Shown here piece by piece: positions 10,542 to 22,774 of a stretch of DNA of 64,000 bases. A program made the position numbers and the translations under genes. The DNA is taken from contig QJPP01003519.1 in assembly GCA_003996215.1 (NCBI GenBank), forward strand, positions 1 to 64,000. Direction: 5' to 3'. The stretch comes from Jaltomata sinuosa. Lineage: Eukaryota > Streptophyta > Magnoliopsida > Solanales > Solanaceae. The notes under the pieces were generated by a model. The model was not told the origin of the DNA. It saw nothing but the letters and a program-made list of their open reading frames with translations, and did not search any database. Position 1 is the first letter of the stretch. Every line of letters starts with the position of its first letter.

Positions 10542-12066
10542 GTGTCCAAACAACCTTTGGAAAGGGAGATTTAGTCTTTGGAATCTAATTTCATGCACCA
10601 GGGTATCTCAGAACAGGGTGGAGTGATGGCCGGTATTGAGGTCAAATCCACATTCATAGAGGAGATAAAATCCAAGCAGCTTTAGGATTAAGAGTTGAGC
10701 AGGCAATATCCAAAGAGTCTGGCGATGCCACATTTGACGCTGGCAAGGTGTTGAATTTCAGAGCAAGGATTTGTGTACCTCGGGTTAATGACATAATTTA
10801 GAAAGTGTTGGCAGAGGCTCATGGCTCGCGGTATTGATTCATCTGGGTGTAACCAAGATGTACAGAAATCTGAGGAAACATTATTGTTGGCCTAGAATGA
10901 AAAGGGACATAGCTGATTTTGTGTGCAAATATCAAAATTTCTAGCAGGTAAAGTATGAACACCAAAGACGTGCATGACTACTTCAAAGGATTCCTATTCA
11001 AGAGTGGAAGTTGGAAAGGATAGCCATGGACTTCGTGGTGGGTCTTCCCAAGACTTTGGGAAAGTATGACTCTATTTGGGTCATTGTGGATAGGCTGACC
11101 AAGTCAGCTCATTTTATTCTAGTCAGGGTGGACTACAATTCGCAGTAATTGGCTAAGATCTATGTGAAAGAGATCGTGAGATTGCACAGGGTACCACTTT
11201 CCATTATTTCAGACAGGAGTACCCAATTTACCTCTATGTTTTGGGGTAAGTTATATGAAGAGTTGGGAACTCAACTCACCTTCAGTACAACTTTCCATCT
11301 TCAGACTGATGGTCAGTCAAAGAGGACGATCCAAGTACTGGAGGACATGCTGAGAGAATGTGTGATTGACTTCATGGGTCATTAAGACCAGTTTCTACCA
11401 TTGTGTGAGTTCTCATACAACAATAGCTACCACTCCAGAATCGACATGGCACCATTTGAAGCACTATTTGGAAGGGGTTGTAGGTCACCTATAGGGTGGT
11501 TTGAGGAAGGCGATGTAAAGCCTTTGGGCGTGGACTTGGTAAGGGAGGTATAAGAAAAGGTAAGAGGCATTCAGATTAAGTTGCTAGTGTCCCAAAGAAG
11601 GCAGAAAGAATATGCGAATCTCAAGGTAAGGGACATGGATTTTCAGACTGGTGAACAAGTGTTATTGAAAGTGTCACCCTTGAAGGGAGTTATGCATTTT
11701 GGTAAGAAGGGCAAGCCCAGCCCTCGGTCATCAGACCGTTCGAAGTTCTTAAGATTGTAGGGCCAGTGGCTTACAGGTTAGCACTGGCACCCAGTTTGTA
11801 GGATGTCCATTTGGTATTTTATGTATCTATACTAAAGCAACACTATGGGGATGGAAACTATATCATCAAGTGGGATGAGGTGTTAATTGATAAGGATTTG
11901 CGCTATGAAGAGGAATCAATTGTGATTCATGATCGAGATGTCCAGAAATTAAGGAAAAAGGTGATCAACATGGTATAGGTTCAATAGAAGCATCGTCCAG
12001 CTGAGGAAGCCACTTGGGAAACCGAGAAGGACATGCGGGACAAGTACCCTCACTTGTTTGAGAATT
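10542..12066 (+). pseudogene. RNase H end, integrase and chromodomain tail of element A
   Basis: This is the decayed end of a chromovirus Pol, cut at its left by the LTR of H. The RNase H/integrase linker begins near 10620. Integrase pieces are clear: the zinc region (about 10850-10960), AMDFVVGLPKT (about 11024), WVIVDRLTKSAHF, and from 11149 an open piece with SIISDRSTQFTSMF and QTDGQSKRTIQVLEDML. The catalytic Glu of the usual DGQAERTIQ motif is Lys. Stops occur at many places (for example just before 11149 and at 11383-11385) and frames change more than once. The tail EATWETEKDMRDKYPHLFE at about 12000-12060 is the usual chromovirus end. A also has pol 5' parts and a 5' LTR that should lie left of the window. 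Confidence 0.88.
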
Positions 12067-12148
12067 CAGGTACTACACTTTTCTTTCTTTATTTCCATAA
12101 TTTTAGGTTTGATCATTCAGGAAATAAAATGGGTAAATTAGTATCTAT

Positions 12149-14371
12149 TGTAGTGACTAGTTTTGTCATTATGGGTAGACTTTTTGTGCCAAGTTTCAAG
12201 TCAGAAAACTTCTGGATTTGGGAGTTGAAAATTCGGGGCTAGGCTAGTCTCGGCTGGTTTTGGAGCGAGGTATGGTCTAGGGAAATCCGAGTAAGGATTA
12301 AGTAACATATCTGGTTTTGAGCTAGTTTTCTGTTTAGGTAAGACATAAAGGCGTCTGAGAGACTTTTTGGAATGAAATTCGGGTAAGTAGAACTCCCGAT
12401 ATCGAAGTTGACGTGAAGGAGTTATTCTGGAACGTCAAAAAATCGAGTGTGTTGTAAAATGGAATTATTTGAGTTACTTTAAGAATTTCTATCTCGTGTC
12501 AACTGCTATAGTAGTTGACACACTGCTATAGCGACCTCCGCCGTAGCAAAGAAAATACCGATACAACTGAAGTCAATGTCGGTCAGTACCACTATAGAGG
12601 ATGGTTCTGCTATGGCAATACCGCTATAGCACAGCGTGGACCGCTAAAGAAGACTAGTCAGGATTTAATGCAAAAAACTTCCCCAAAATGTTCAGTTTTC
12701 ATCAAGAACGTTTTGGGAGAAGGGCAAGACAATTTTAGGTGAACTCTATCAATTTTCCACCATTTTTTGTCCTAAAGGTAAGAATTCTACTCCCCAAACT
12801 CTATCCTATCTTTCCTATGATATAAAATTGCTAGGGGTGGACTTGCGGAAACGTTTGGAATGACCTAGGATGGTAAACTGGGGAAAAAGGGGATTCTAGT
12901 GTGTAGAAGTTCTTGGGTATTGATATTTTCATTAGATTATGATCATGTGACCTTAATTCTCTAAATGTATCCATAAAAATTGTAGGAATACGTGAATTAA
13001 TGGTGGGAAAGCCTGGGAAAAGGATGGAATAATCATGGTTGGCCTGTGGTTTGAGATTTTTCATAATCTGGCTAACTAGTAGGCCATAATGATTGATTTA
13101 TGGTTATTGTGTGTTGTTTTAGACCAAGAACCGGCAAGAACTTTGGGAAATGGGAAAGCTCCGATTGAGTAGAGCTTGGAATATTTTGAGGTAGGTGATG
13201 GTTATTGATTTCTAATTAAGCATTATGTGTTCACATACCATTTTGTAGTAGTGTATGAGTTGCATGTTTAGGGAATGAATTGTGAATGTATAGTTGTCCG
13301 ATAATCAGTCTTGGGAAATGAACTTCTTATGTTTGCTTGTTGGTTTTACAAGTATGTTTATTCATTGGTTGTGATTGATTTGGATTTTTTATGACATTCG
13401 GTTGGCTCGTGTACCATGCCTAGTATGGGAATTACTAACGATTGGCTCGGGTACCACGCTTGGTATGGGTATACTAATGGTTGGCTTGGGTACCATGCCT
13501 GTTATGAGAATTCACAATGGTTGGCTCGGGTACCACACCTGGTATGGGTTTTTTTAATTGCATTATTGTATTCTTGTTATGGTTTCATGAGTTGACTGAG
13601 TTGTATTCTTGAATTGTGAATTCTGCATATGGTCCATGAGAGGCCGACTGATTTTATATAAATGTGAGGTTGGTCTTAGGGTAGGCCGAATTGCATCTCT
13701 AACACTTAGGTGATGTTAGGGGGATCCTTGGTGGGTCTGGGTTATGGGAAAAAGGGTATATGTTGTTGTTTTGGGTTTAGTCAATGGTTTTTATTGGTTC
13801 ATGTTCTAATAAGCTAATAGGGGGACTTCATATATGGTTAATTGTTGACTTACTACATGTTTCTTGTACCTTACTATGTTATGGTTTACTATTCATATTA
13901 TGTTTATTGGAGCTAACCGATGACCCTACCATTATACAGTATTTGTGTACTGATTCTGCACTTGCTTTTCTTTTTGTGAGTACAGAAAATCTTCCGGCGG
14001 CTGACACGCGACCTCACCTATTGTCCCAGCTCGTTAAGACATAAAGGGTGAGCTGCTTCGATCGAGCTACCTTAGTTTCTTTCTGTTTAGTTATAGCCCA
14101 CTTGTTTCAAGCATAAACTCTTGTTCACTTGGGGTTGCATCTCCATATTCTATACATTTGGTAGATGGTTTTGGTACGATGACTTTCAAGTTCTAAGGAG
14201 AATGTTTTCCGCTGATTAATTATAATATTATTGAGATTGAGATTGAAATGCTAGTTTACTTACTTGCACATTAGTTTTAAGCTGCTAGAATGGTTAAATG
14301 TTGGGTCAGTATTAGTCCGCTCACCTAGGGGCTTTGGGTGGGTGCCACTCACGGCGGTCTGGGTCATGAAA
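12149..14371 (+). mobile_element. 3' LTR of element A
   Basis: It starts TGTAGTGACTAGTTTTGTCA, homologous to the TGTAATGAC start of the C and E LTRs, and ends near GGTCATGA at about 14371 (same end type as C and E). It holds GC-rich stretches with CGCTATAGC-like dyads (12505-12640) and a 40-bp tandem array. The pol frame runs on into the LTR to 12242. The right edge abuts unrelated Athila-type sequence of G, so A was inserted in G. Boundaries are good to a few bases on the left and about 5 on the right. Confidence 0.8.
13400..13552 (+). repeat. 40-bp tandem array in LTR of A
   Basis: Four units start at GGTTGGCTCG or its variants at 13400, 13440, 13479 and 13519. Each carries a core near GGGTACCACGCCTGGTATGG, containing the palindrome GGTACC. 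Confidence 0.9.
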
Positions 14372-14385
14372 AAAAGGCATGCCAA

Positions 14386-15180
14386 GAGAAGTCAAAAAGA
14401 GGGGTTACTTGAAATTGCTATCCGAAGTTTAAACACTAAAGTGAATACTCGTGTGGAAACATGCACGATCATGGGCAGTAATTTTGAGTTATTCCCTATT
14501 GAATAAGAGGACAGGGATGTTCATGAACTAAAGGTGTTGTGGCAACCGACCACCCCACATATGAATCAAGATTCCAAGATCAAAAGAATGATACTAGTGT
14601 TGCAAGGCAAAGTTCAAAGTATCATCTTGAAAGACTCTAGTTCATTCAAAAGTGAGGATGTCATAAACGAGGAAAATTTGAGAATGGGGACTCCCAAATG
14701 TCACTCCAATAATTTTCCAACCTTAAGTTTGGTTGAATGAATGAAAGTCAAAGTAATAAAGATTTTAGAGGACTTTGGAAGGAGGACGGATCAAGGGTTA
14801 TACCATTTTCAGTTTGTTGTTGAAAGAAGGCAAAACGACCTTTCTCACTTAAAGGCGAAAAAGTGCAAAATGCGACACCAAGAGAATGGCCTTTGAATAT
14901 TCTCACCTTCACCCCATGATTATCGCCGGAAGTTCGATTCAAATTTGGATGAAAAGTTCAAATCCTCAAAGCTTGCATCGCACCGCGATGTTAAATTGAG
15001 CTCTAGATGGAAGGCAATCCATCATTTTAATCTTTTCTTTATGATTTATTTCACTTTTGGTTTCTTTATGATAGACCGATTGCATGCACAAAGGTCAAGG
15101 AATCATCAGAATATCGTGTACGCGCTGGACCACTCATGTGCGCATGTCTATCAACAATCTTCAGGTATTAAAACTGTTTA
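14386..15180 (+). pseudogene. Degraded coding remnant between pol and env position of G
   Basis: Short frames at 14386-14506, 14534-14740 and 14945-15181 look like worn protein-coding sequence, but I cannot place them in a known domain. The stretch WKAIHHFNLFFMIYFTFGFF resembles a hydrophobic segment I have seen around the start of the env-position region of such elements. It is a weak call. The fragment might instead be the end of pol. Confidence 0.35.
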
Positions 15181-15199
15181 AAAAAATAAGAAAAAGACT

Positions 15200-15839
15200 C
15201 AAATATTTTTCAAAACAAAGGTTGCTCTTCTTCCTTTAGTACAAGAATAAGTCAATCAATTCTTCCATCTATTACTACGAATTACAACCCATCAGGTATG
15301 AGACTATCCCCACTTCTGTCTTGTCTTTAATTCTTCTTCTTTCCAATCGTTGTGCTAGTAAAATAGTGAAAAATATGATTTCAGGGCTAAAATTTGTGTG
15401 TGTCTCATTAAGTAATTATTAGGTGTGGTTGGGTGAAAGTGTGTGCAAATTGTTGCAACAAGTTATGCTTAAAATGGTCCAAGTATAGTGTGAATCGCTT
15501 GAGCAAATTGTTGCCTGCTATGTGTTTGTGAAAATGCCTAAAAAGGCATTGATCTGGGTCAAGGTGATGACCTTCACGTGTACGGTCGCCTAGATGCATA
15601 TGCAAAGGAGAACATTTCCTGAAAACAAATTTTGGTCTTCGCGTGCGCAACCACCTGGTCACGTATGCAAAGAAGTAATGATTGGCAGTGCCCAAAAATA
15701 GTAGCTTCGCACAGACTGCCTCAGGTTTTTTTCCAATAATTTCTTTGGCCTAAATGCTTTATAACACACTATTTTAAGTGTCCCAAAGAACTTTTAACAT
15801 GTTGGTTTGTTTTGTAGGTACATGATCCTAAAAATGGCC
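15200..15839 (+). other. Leader before env-position ORF of G
   Basis: Non-coding, locally pyrimidine-rich. It ends with a T-rich tract and TTTGTAG (AG at 15816-15817) just before the ORF, which looks like a splice acceptor. Element D has an equivalent leader at 29800-31237. Confidence 0.5.
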
Positions 15840-15843
15840 TCCA

Positions 15844-17145
15844 ATGGCAGTGATAATGAAGTTGATAATGGAGGAAAATTATGATCATGATAGATTCTTA
15901 GCAGCATCTTATAAGCGTCAATATGATGAGCTCTTATCCAAAACCATTGTTAAGGAAAGAGGCATCAACATGGATAAAGTTGAAAGTAAGATGCTGGAGT
16001 TCTATAGGAGATTTGTGGAGAGCAGATGGATTTGTTTTGCCCACAACCTGTCAAGGCGAATCATACAGTTGTCACAGAATTCTCTTCTAATTCCTTAACC
16101 ACCAACTTCAAAGGCACTTTGGTCACTACTGTTTGGTGTGGACAAGTTAGTTTCAACTCCAAAATCATCAATGGATTATACAGTCTACCTGATGCGGAAA
16201 ATGCAATCTATTTGATAAAATCAAACGTAGAAGGACACTAATGGTTGGTTGACAAATTGTATGATGGAGTGACTCCGAGTTGGTTAACTTTGCTAAAAGC
16301 GGTTGACTCACATGATTTCATTGTAGAAGCTAAGTCATGGCTTTTTATTATTTGTGCGAGGATCATGCCTTCCACTCATGACACTGATGTGACCCCTGAG
16401 CGGGCAATGATTATTGCAGTGATCATGGATGGTTTGGAGGTAAATGTTGGGCTCAATATAGTGGACAAGATGGTAGAGGTAGCTTTGGGGAGGTCAAAAA
16501 GTCTCTTCTTTCCTTACTTAGCTATACAGTTGTGATATGACACTGGGGTGTTGAAACACCCAACTACTATTGAGAAGAAGCCAACAGCCTTGATCCACCC
16601 CTTGTTGAAAAAAGCACAAGAAGCGTAGCTTAAGAAGAGGAATATTGATGTAGCTTCTCCATCCTTTGGACAATTCTCAGAGTATTCTACTGAGCCCACT
16701 GGACCTTCCACAGCTACATCCGAGTCATCTCACCCTGTAGGACTACTACAGTACGGGCCTTAAATTATGTGCCATCTCTGTAGTTAGATTCAGGGAGTGG
16801 ATGAACATGTTCAACAACTCTTAGCTGGACTTCCTATTAGACCATCTGGGTTGACACACCAGCAGGCATTGAGTCTCCTCCATCCCTTTCCAAAGTGTCC
16901 ACTGAAAAAAAAAAATCATCGATAGACTAAATGCGATGAATACCCGATTGGAGCATATGAGCCGCAGGCAAGGAAAAGTTGAAAAGCAGCATAGGAAGTT
17001 TAGCGAGCATGAGAAGAAGAAGAGCAAGTTCTTGAACAAGATGATGCATAGATTGAAATCTTTCTGTGGGTCGAGTAAATCGGAGGAAGATAAGGTTGAG
17101 GATAAGGAGAGACTTCAGTTTCCCTCCGCCTCTAGTTCAAATTGA
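15844..17145 (+). pseudogene. Env-position ORF of G (plant retrotransposon-specific family)
   Basis: I recognise the protein family often labelled putative plant transposon protein, carried by Athila-type elements downstream of pol. Its function is not established. Order: FLAASYKRQYDELLSKTIVKERG, then a Trp-rich stretch with KMLEFYRRFVESRW, then SKIINGLYSLPDAEN, then IMPSTHDTDVTPERAMI and ALGRSKSLFFPYL, and a basic, coiled-coil-like tail (LEHMSRRQGKVEKQHRKFSE). The frame shifts at about 16026-16050; a TAA at 16239-16241 and a TGA at about 16534 interrupt it, and the tail is in another frame. The ORF in D (31238-32740) is the same family. Confidence 0.75.
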
Positions 17146-18303
17146 GTCACTTCAGGGAGCCCTCTCAAACTGATATCTTAGTTTGATGCAGTGAGGGCAC
17201 TGCACTATTTTGATTGGGGGTGGCATGTGGACCTTAATTTATCTAACTTTCTTTATTATGGATGTTATTGTGCCCTTGCCTGGCTTGTTTTGGTTGTTTT
17301 GGATATTATTATGTAATTGTCGGGCTTGTTTTAATTGTTTTAGATATTACTGTGCCCTCGACGGGCTTGTTTATTTTGATGTTGGATATTAGTGCGCCCT
17401 TGTTGAGTTTGTTTTGATATTATAAGCCCTCACCGGTTTTGGAGTTGCTATGGATTAAGTTGATGGTTTAGTTCCTTAGTTTCTTTACTTGTAGCTTCTT
17501 TAGTTTCTTTTATAGTTGGCTTTATTGGATATTTTGGGGCCAGGGGAAGTCTGAGTATTGGATAGGCTAAGTTGAAGCTTGTGTTTTGGGTTGAATATAT
17601 ATGTGGGTGAATTCTGAGTAGACACATAAATTTAGATAGATGAATTGACCCAATGATAGATTGAGTGATGTCTTTCTTAAGGGCAAATCGTCATCTTTTG
17701 AGATATTTGGAGCATTAACTTCTTTGGTACTAATGGAGGTAGTCTTGCATGAAAATTAGAATAGGCATACCAGTATTAACTTGTTTGGTACTAATGGAGG
17801 TAGTCTTGCATGCAAATTAGAATAAGCATACCCCTCCGAAATTTTTTGTGAAAAGTTGCATGCAATGAATGACGTTTGTGACAACTCCTTTAATCTTTTT
17901 GTGACTCTTAACTCATTAGCGGTGATAATTGAAATTGTAGAAGAGTCATATTTGTTTTTGTTTAGGAAGTAAAATTGACCCTTCTTGAATGATTCACATA
18001 CCATGTGTGGTGAGATTTTGTCAATTAATTCTTGTACTTGCTTGTATAACTTAGAACTTGCCCGGTTAGTCATTCAATGCTAGTCTTGATTGCCTTTGGT
18101 TGAAGATATGATGTCAGGCATTCTTTGTGATTTTTGGAAGACTACTTAGCCTTTAAAGCCTACCATCACATTAATGTATCACAAGTGACCCCATCTGATC
18201 TTAATACCTTTTCTTTGGTAACCTCATTACAAGCGTTGGACCATTTTGAAAATAAATCCCTCTTTTGAACCTTCCTTCCTTGAACTCTATAAATGTGAAT
18301 TTG
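17146..18303 (+). other. Non-coding region of G with diverged repeats
   Basis: After the ORF come five diverged copies of GTGCCCTTG-(A/T)CGGGCTTG at about 17271, 17321, 17351, 17393 and 17426, each able to form a small GCCC/GGGC hairpin. A tandem duplication (17712-17833) and the motif TCTTAAGGGCAAATCGTCAT (about 17675) follow. I see no credible gene; the minus-strand open frame at 17756-18073 has no recognisable content. Confidence 0.6.
17712..17833 (+). repeat. 61-bp tandem duplication in G
   Basis: ATTAACTTCTTTGGTACTAA (from 17714) recurs as ATTAACTTGTTTGGTACTAA (from 17775). Both copies continue through GGAGGTAGTCTTGCATG to GGCATACC or AGCATACC, with only a few differences. Confidence 0.93.
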
Positions 18304-18329
18304 AGGCTAAAAGCCTAAGTTTGGGGGTG
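18304..18329 (+). promoter_or_regulatory. Hairpin plus G-run motif of G (polypurine-like)
   Basis: AGGCTAAAAGCCT (5-bp dyad) leads directly into AAGTTTGGGGGTG. The same composite occurs twice in D (33864-33895 and 33913-33938). It resembles an Athila polypurine tract, but is not followed at once by a clear LTR start. Confidence 0.55.
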
Positions 18330-19072
18330 AGTGAGAAACACCTTGGAGGAAATGAGCAATACATGGTGGTTTGTGGCAAGCTTTAAAAGAATTTTTTAAA
18401 GAAAAATATTTTTTAGTTTATGAATTGGGTCTTTGATTCTATAATTAATCTTGTGCTTGAATTGATTCCAAAGGGAGTGATCAACCCTTGTACTTGCCCC
18501 TTTTACCTTGATTTGGCTTGAACGAGTTAATTTAGGCGGGGAAAGGTCAATTAGCACTAACTTGAGGTTCTAAACCTCATTTAAGGAATTGACTAGAAAT
18601 AGTGATTCTAGTGTTGCCATAATTGGAAGAGCTTTTTAATGCTTGGCTAGGTTCGAGAGAACTGGTTGAGGTATATTTGTCGATGGTCAAAAGACGCTGG
18701 TAAATTATCAATGCTTCCAAGGCTTTCTTCATTTGCACCATTATTAATCTAGCTTGTATTTGATAAAATTGTAATGGATCTTATAGATTTGAAGTAACAC
18801 CAATTAACAAACCTCCCTTGCGATCCTTGTATTGGGAAGATTGGTCAACTTCACTTGCAATATCATTCGTGTTTCAAACAACAAAAACCCTCAATCATTT
18901 TTCTTCTCTTGTTCTTTGAACTTCAATAAGTTGCTTTAATTGTTTACTATCTCAATCATGATTACATTATTCTCAGTGGGATCGACCCTGACTCCCGTCG
19001 GGAATAAAATTTTATTTTGCTCTGACAATCGCAATCACCTCCTATTGGAGAGTGTGTTTTAGCGTTATCTGA
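18330..19072 (+). mobile_element. 3' end of G including LTR terminus
   Basis: Non-coding. The last 100 or so bases match the ends of other Athila LTRs here (GTGGGATCGACCCTGAC, CCTATTGGAGAGTG). I cannot see a convincing TG start, so the LTR may be internally deleted. Confidence 0.55.
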
Positions 19073-21456
19073 AAGTACTAAAGGATCTCCAAAATGCCAG
19101 GATCTCACCATGATCCGAACAACAGCTGGCCACGAATGACTGAAGGGTCAATGAGCGTGTCTCGTACTAGGTGCTGCAACAAAAAAAGATGCAAAGTATA
19201 GTATGAGTACCAAACAATGGGTACCTAGTAGGCATCATAGGCCGACCGAGCTCAGAAAGATAATATATATTATAAGCAACAAGAAAGTAACAAACTAAAA
19301 GGATCTACCTAAATCTAGTAATCAACAGAAAATATACTATCTAACTGATGGTGAAGAAAATTATGATAAAATAGGTAACAACACTCCAAGTACACATAGA
19401 CAATGCAATGAAGTGCATCATGAGATAATATGATATGGTATGGAGAATGTATAAAGTTAAAACCCGGTATTTGGTACCCCGGATGCTCGGAACAAACCTC
19501 AAGCTCATCAACATATGCATAAAAGTAAAAAACCCAGATATATGCTTCTCGAGTCACCCAAATCGTGCCTCGGACTTATCAAAAGGAAAGTAAAATAGAT
19601 AAAGGGTCCGAAAACGTCCCTCGAACAGGCATAATAGTGTTACTTTCCTTTCTTATGAAAACCAGTGGTTAAGTAAAATCTTGAGTTTAAACCCAAAAAT
19701 CCCGTGTTTCTTTCATTTATAAAACCAATAGCCATGTAATGCAGTAATGAGATATAACGCCATGTTCAGAGAATATCAATTCAATCAGGGTAAAACACCC
19801 TCCAAACAAGATAACTGACCTGACACTCTATCCGGTCCACGTTATGGCCTCGAGCCCACAGATACACAAATATAGTAATAGAAGAGCGAAAAATAGAAAA
19901 TAGGCAGGAAAATAAGTAAAAGCACCTACTCTGCCTCTAAAACCTCCCTAAATCATTCTAATGATTCTTCGCTAGCCACAACAGACCACTGGATTCTAAA
20001 CTAAGGACAACATGATAAGACTATTCTACAATCTCGAAAATGGCAAAAATAAATAGGAAACATGATTTAAGCCTAATTCTAATCTAAAACCAAACCTAAC
20101 GTTGATGCAACTCGTAACATATAAGACCTAACTAATCCAAGTATAAGATAAGTAAAATATAACCTACCTCGGGGCCAAACTGCAAGCACGAACTGTCACT
20201 CATATGCCTTCCTCTTCCGAATAGCCTCAGAATGCTATCACACTATCAAGAACATAATCTAGGTTTCAAGACAAGAAGAATGACACCCATATTGCTATAC
20301 GGAAAATTGGGCTGAAAATTAGGTCAAAAAATGACTCTCAGAGCCCGCGTGATGAAATGGAAAAAAAAATTCACAATTACGTTCACATTGGGTTTATAAA
20401 CCTATGCCTAAAATTTAGGCACGAGTGAGACTCGTTTTGGGGCCTAAAATAGCCCCAAAGTCCACTTTGATCAAGAATTAAAGCAAGGACATTAACGATA
20501 AAAGAACGGAAACGACATTAATTAAGTGACGGAAAAGGAATAGGGAATAAGGGAAACTTACCAGACCTAGAGGGATGGAAATTTGAGCCTGGACAAGGCG
20601 AAGAAGCTCAAAATAATTGAGGATTTTCGGTTTAGTGAAGGAGAAAATGAAGTTTGATGCTTATATAAGTGCTAGGCGAAGGCCTATATCGATGCAGCCA
20701 GGCCACCACGCACGTGGCCTCGCACATGTGGCCAGGCGCGCATGCACACACAAGGCAGGCGGAGGTAGGCCCAGGCACCACTTTAGAAGACACGCGGGCT
20801 GGCCACCGTGCACGTGAGCGATACGCATGCAACCAAGGCTCTGCGTGGGCGAAGAGCAAAACGGTCAAAGGCAGCGCCCCTTCTTCGCGCACGCAGCACC
20901 TTCCGCGTGGGCGAAGGGTTGGCTAGTGCTGCAATAACAACTAGCCAACATCAGTTTTGGCAACTAAAAAATGTCACCAGATGGACCCTCAGGATTCATC
21001 CAGGGTACCGTAGACGCAAATGAACTATGCTACCCTACCAAAAATAGCATTTTCAGACTCAACAGAATCAACAAAAATCCCAACGGAGATTGTTTTGATG
21101 AAAAGTGGGCCCCACGCCTAAAAACAACCATTAACCAAAATAGAACCCAATAGCCCAAAATAAGTCCAGAAGCCTCGGGACCCAAACCAAAGGTCCCTCT
21201 AACCTAAAGTCAACGTTCTGAAGCTAACAGTGCTGACAAAATTCCCATCCAAGGCCATCCTCTCTAAATGTTGACCAAAGTAAACTTTACCAGCCTTAAG
21301 AGTTACAAAACAGGGAAATGAGCTTAAAACACAAATGAATGGCCCAGGAACCAAATCGTCAATTCTGGCAAGTCATAAATGAACTGTAGCCATTGTGGGA
21401 AACTCAAAATGCAGAAAAGCACGACAACTAAAGAAATGACCTAGAGGGTCATTACA
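19073..21456 (-). mobile_element. 3' LTR of element C (incomplete)
   Basis: It starts TGTAATGACCCTC on the minus strand at 21456, next to the pol end, and aligns with the 5' LTR of C (36533-39164), for example GGATCTCACCATGATCC at 19101 against the same phrase at 36880. It is cut near 19073 by G; about 320 bp of its end, equivalent to 36533-36860, is missing and should lie to the left of the window. A GC-rich island with CACGTG and GCATGC dyads sits at about 20680-20920. Confidence 0.88.
20680..20920 (-). other. GC-rich dyad island in LTR of C
   Basis: About 240 bp, much richer in G and C than the surroundings, with CACGTG, GTGCAC, GCATGC and GCGCGC palindromes. The 5' LTR of C has a diverged counterpart (38380-38620) and E has one at 45960-46130. 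It lies upstream of a possible TATA (minus strand CTTATATAAG, about 20658-20667), so it may be U3 promoter sequence. Open frames on both strands here are composition artefacts. Confidence 0.55.
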
Positions 21457-22774
21457 ACATCCACTACAAAAAGAACTTTCATCTTCAAAAGTTAAAGAAA
21501 AAAAGATACCCGAAGGCTTGAAAAGGTGAGGATAGCAGGTCCGTTTGTCGGTCTTGACCTCCCAAGTAGCCTCATTCACTTGATGATGTCGCCACTGAAC
21601 CTTAACTGACATAATCTTCTTAGACCTCAACTTCTTAACCTGCTTTTCCATAATAGCAATAAGATCTTCCTCTAAATCCAGAGACCCATTCAACTTAACT
21701 GAATCCTTATGAATCACATGAGACTCATCTGGAGTGTACCGCCGCAAAATTGAAACATAGAAAACTAAATAAAAACTTGAAAGAGAAGGAGGCATGGACA
21801 ACTAATCGGCAACCTCCCCAATATGATAATGGATCTCAAATGGCCCAATGAACCTAGTACTGAGCATACCCTTCCTCCGGAACCTCATCATGCCCTTCAT
21901 GGGCAATACCCGAAGGAACACATGGTCACCAACTATAAACTCTAAGACTCGAACCCTCAAGTCAGCATAACTCTTTTGCGTACTATAGGTAGTGTAAAGT
22001 CTCTCCTGAATAACCCAAACCCTATCCATAGAATCACGAAGTAAATCGGTCCCCCATGGTCTAACCTCAAAGGCATCAAACCAACCCACCAGAGATCTGC
22101 ACCGCCTACTATTCAAAGCCTCGAACAGAGCCATCTGAATACTGAAATGGTAACTATTATTTTATGCAAACTCTGCCAAGGCTAAGAAATGGTACCACTG
22201 ACCCCCAAAACTAATAACATAAGCCTTCAACATATCCTCCAAAACCTGTATAGTGCGCTCTGACTAATCATCAGTCTGTGGGTGAAAAGGAGTGCTAAAC
22301 TTAACTCTAGTACCTAACTCTTTCTGAATAGATCTCTAGAAGAACAAAGTAAGCTCAGTACCATGGTCAGAAATGATAGAAACTAACACCCTATGCAAAC
22401 GAACAATCTCATGGATGTAGATCTGAGCCAACCTCTCAAAACTGCAGGAAGTCTAAATCGGCAAAAAATGAGCAGACTAATCAACCTATCCCCGATGACC
22501 TAAATAGCATCAAACCTCTGCAAAGTACGTGGCAAGCCTTCGATGAAGTCCATAGCTATCCGCTCCCATTTCCACTTCAGAATGGGTAGCCTCTGAGTCA
22601 ATCCACCTAGCCTCTGGTGCTCAAACTTTATCTGATGATAGTTCAAGCACCTAGATATGAAATTTAAGATATCTCTCTTCATCCCACACCACTAGTAGTG
22701 CGGCCTCAAGTCAAGATACATCTTAGCTGCCTCAAGATGAATAGAATACCTAGAACAATGAGCCTCCTCATAGA
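21373..22774 (-). pseudogene. Integrase and chromodomain-like tail of element C
   Basis: This is the integrase portion of a chromovirus Pol. Visible parts are CLNYHQIKFEHQRLGGLTQ in the zinc region (the first Cys of the CxxC pair is kept and the second is Tyr), AMDFIEGLPRT with the first catalytic Asp, IISDHGTELT (about 22365) with the second, and SERTIQVLEDML (about 22250) with the Glu, so the triad survives although stops surround it. The GPY/F segment reads RFIGPFEIHYHIGEVAD and is followed by TAG (21802-21804); the same frame resumes through VSILRRYTPDESHVI and a tail with EATWEVKTDKRTCYPHLF. The frame runs past the LTR start (21456) to 21373. Confidence 0.88.

Larger units (their letters stand above)
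14372..19072 (+). mobile_element. Athila-type remnant G (3' half)
   Basis: This is the right part of an Athila-type element. Its left part was separated by insertion of A and should lie beyond the window. It contains weak coding remnants (14386-15180), an env-position ORF (15840-17145), long non-coding sequence with a G-rich motif (18304-18329) and an LTR end (about 19072). The end resembles the LTR ends of D and H (GTGGGATCGACCCTGAC at about 18977, then CCTATTGGAGAGTG). From about 19073 the sequence becomes the C-family LTR, so G interrupts C. Confidence 0.75.

Noticed and set aside
15844..17145. Endogenous plant pararetrovirus or true retroviral envelope
   Set aside because: No movement-protein, coat or envelope features are visible; the ORF matches the plant retrotransposon-specific family in an Athila context.
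20617..21153. Overlapping open frames in the GC-rich stretch
   Set aside because: Long frames on both strands at once in GC-rich LTR sequence are a composition effect; no domain is recognisable.
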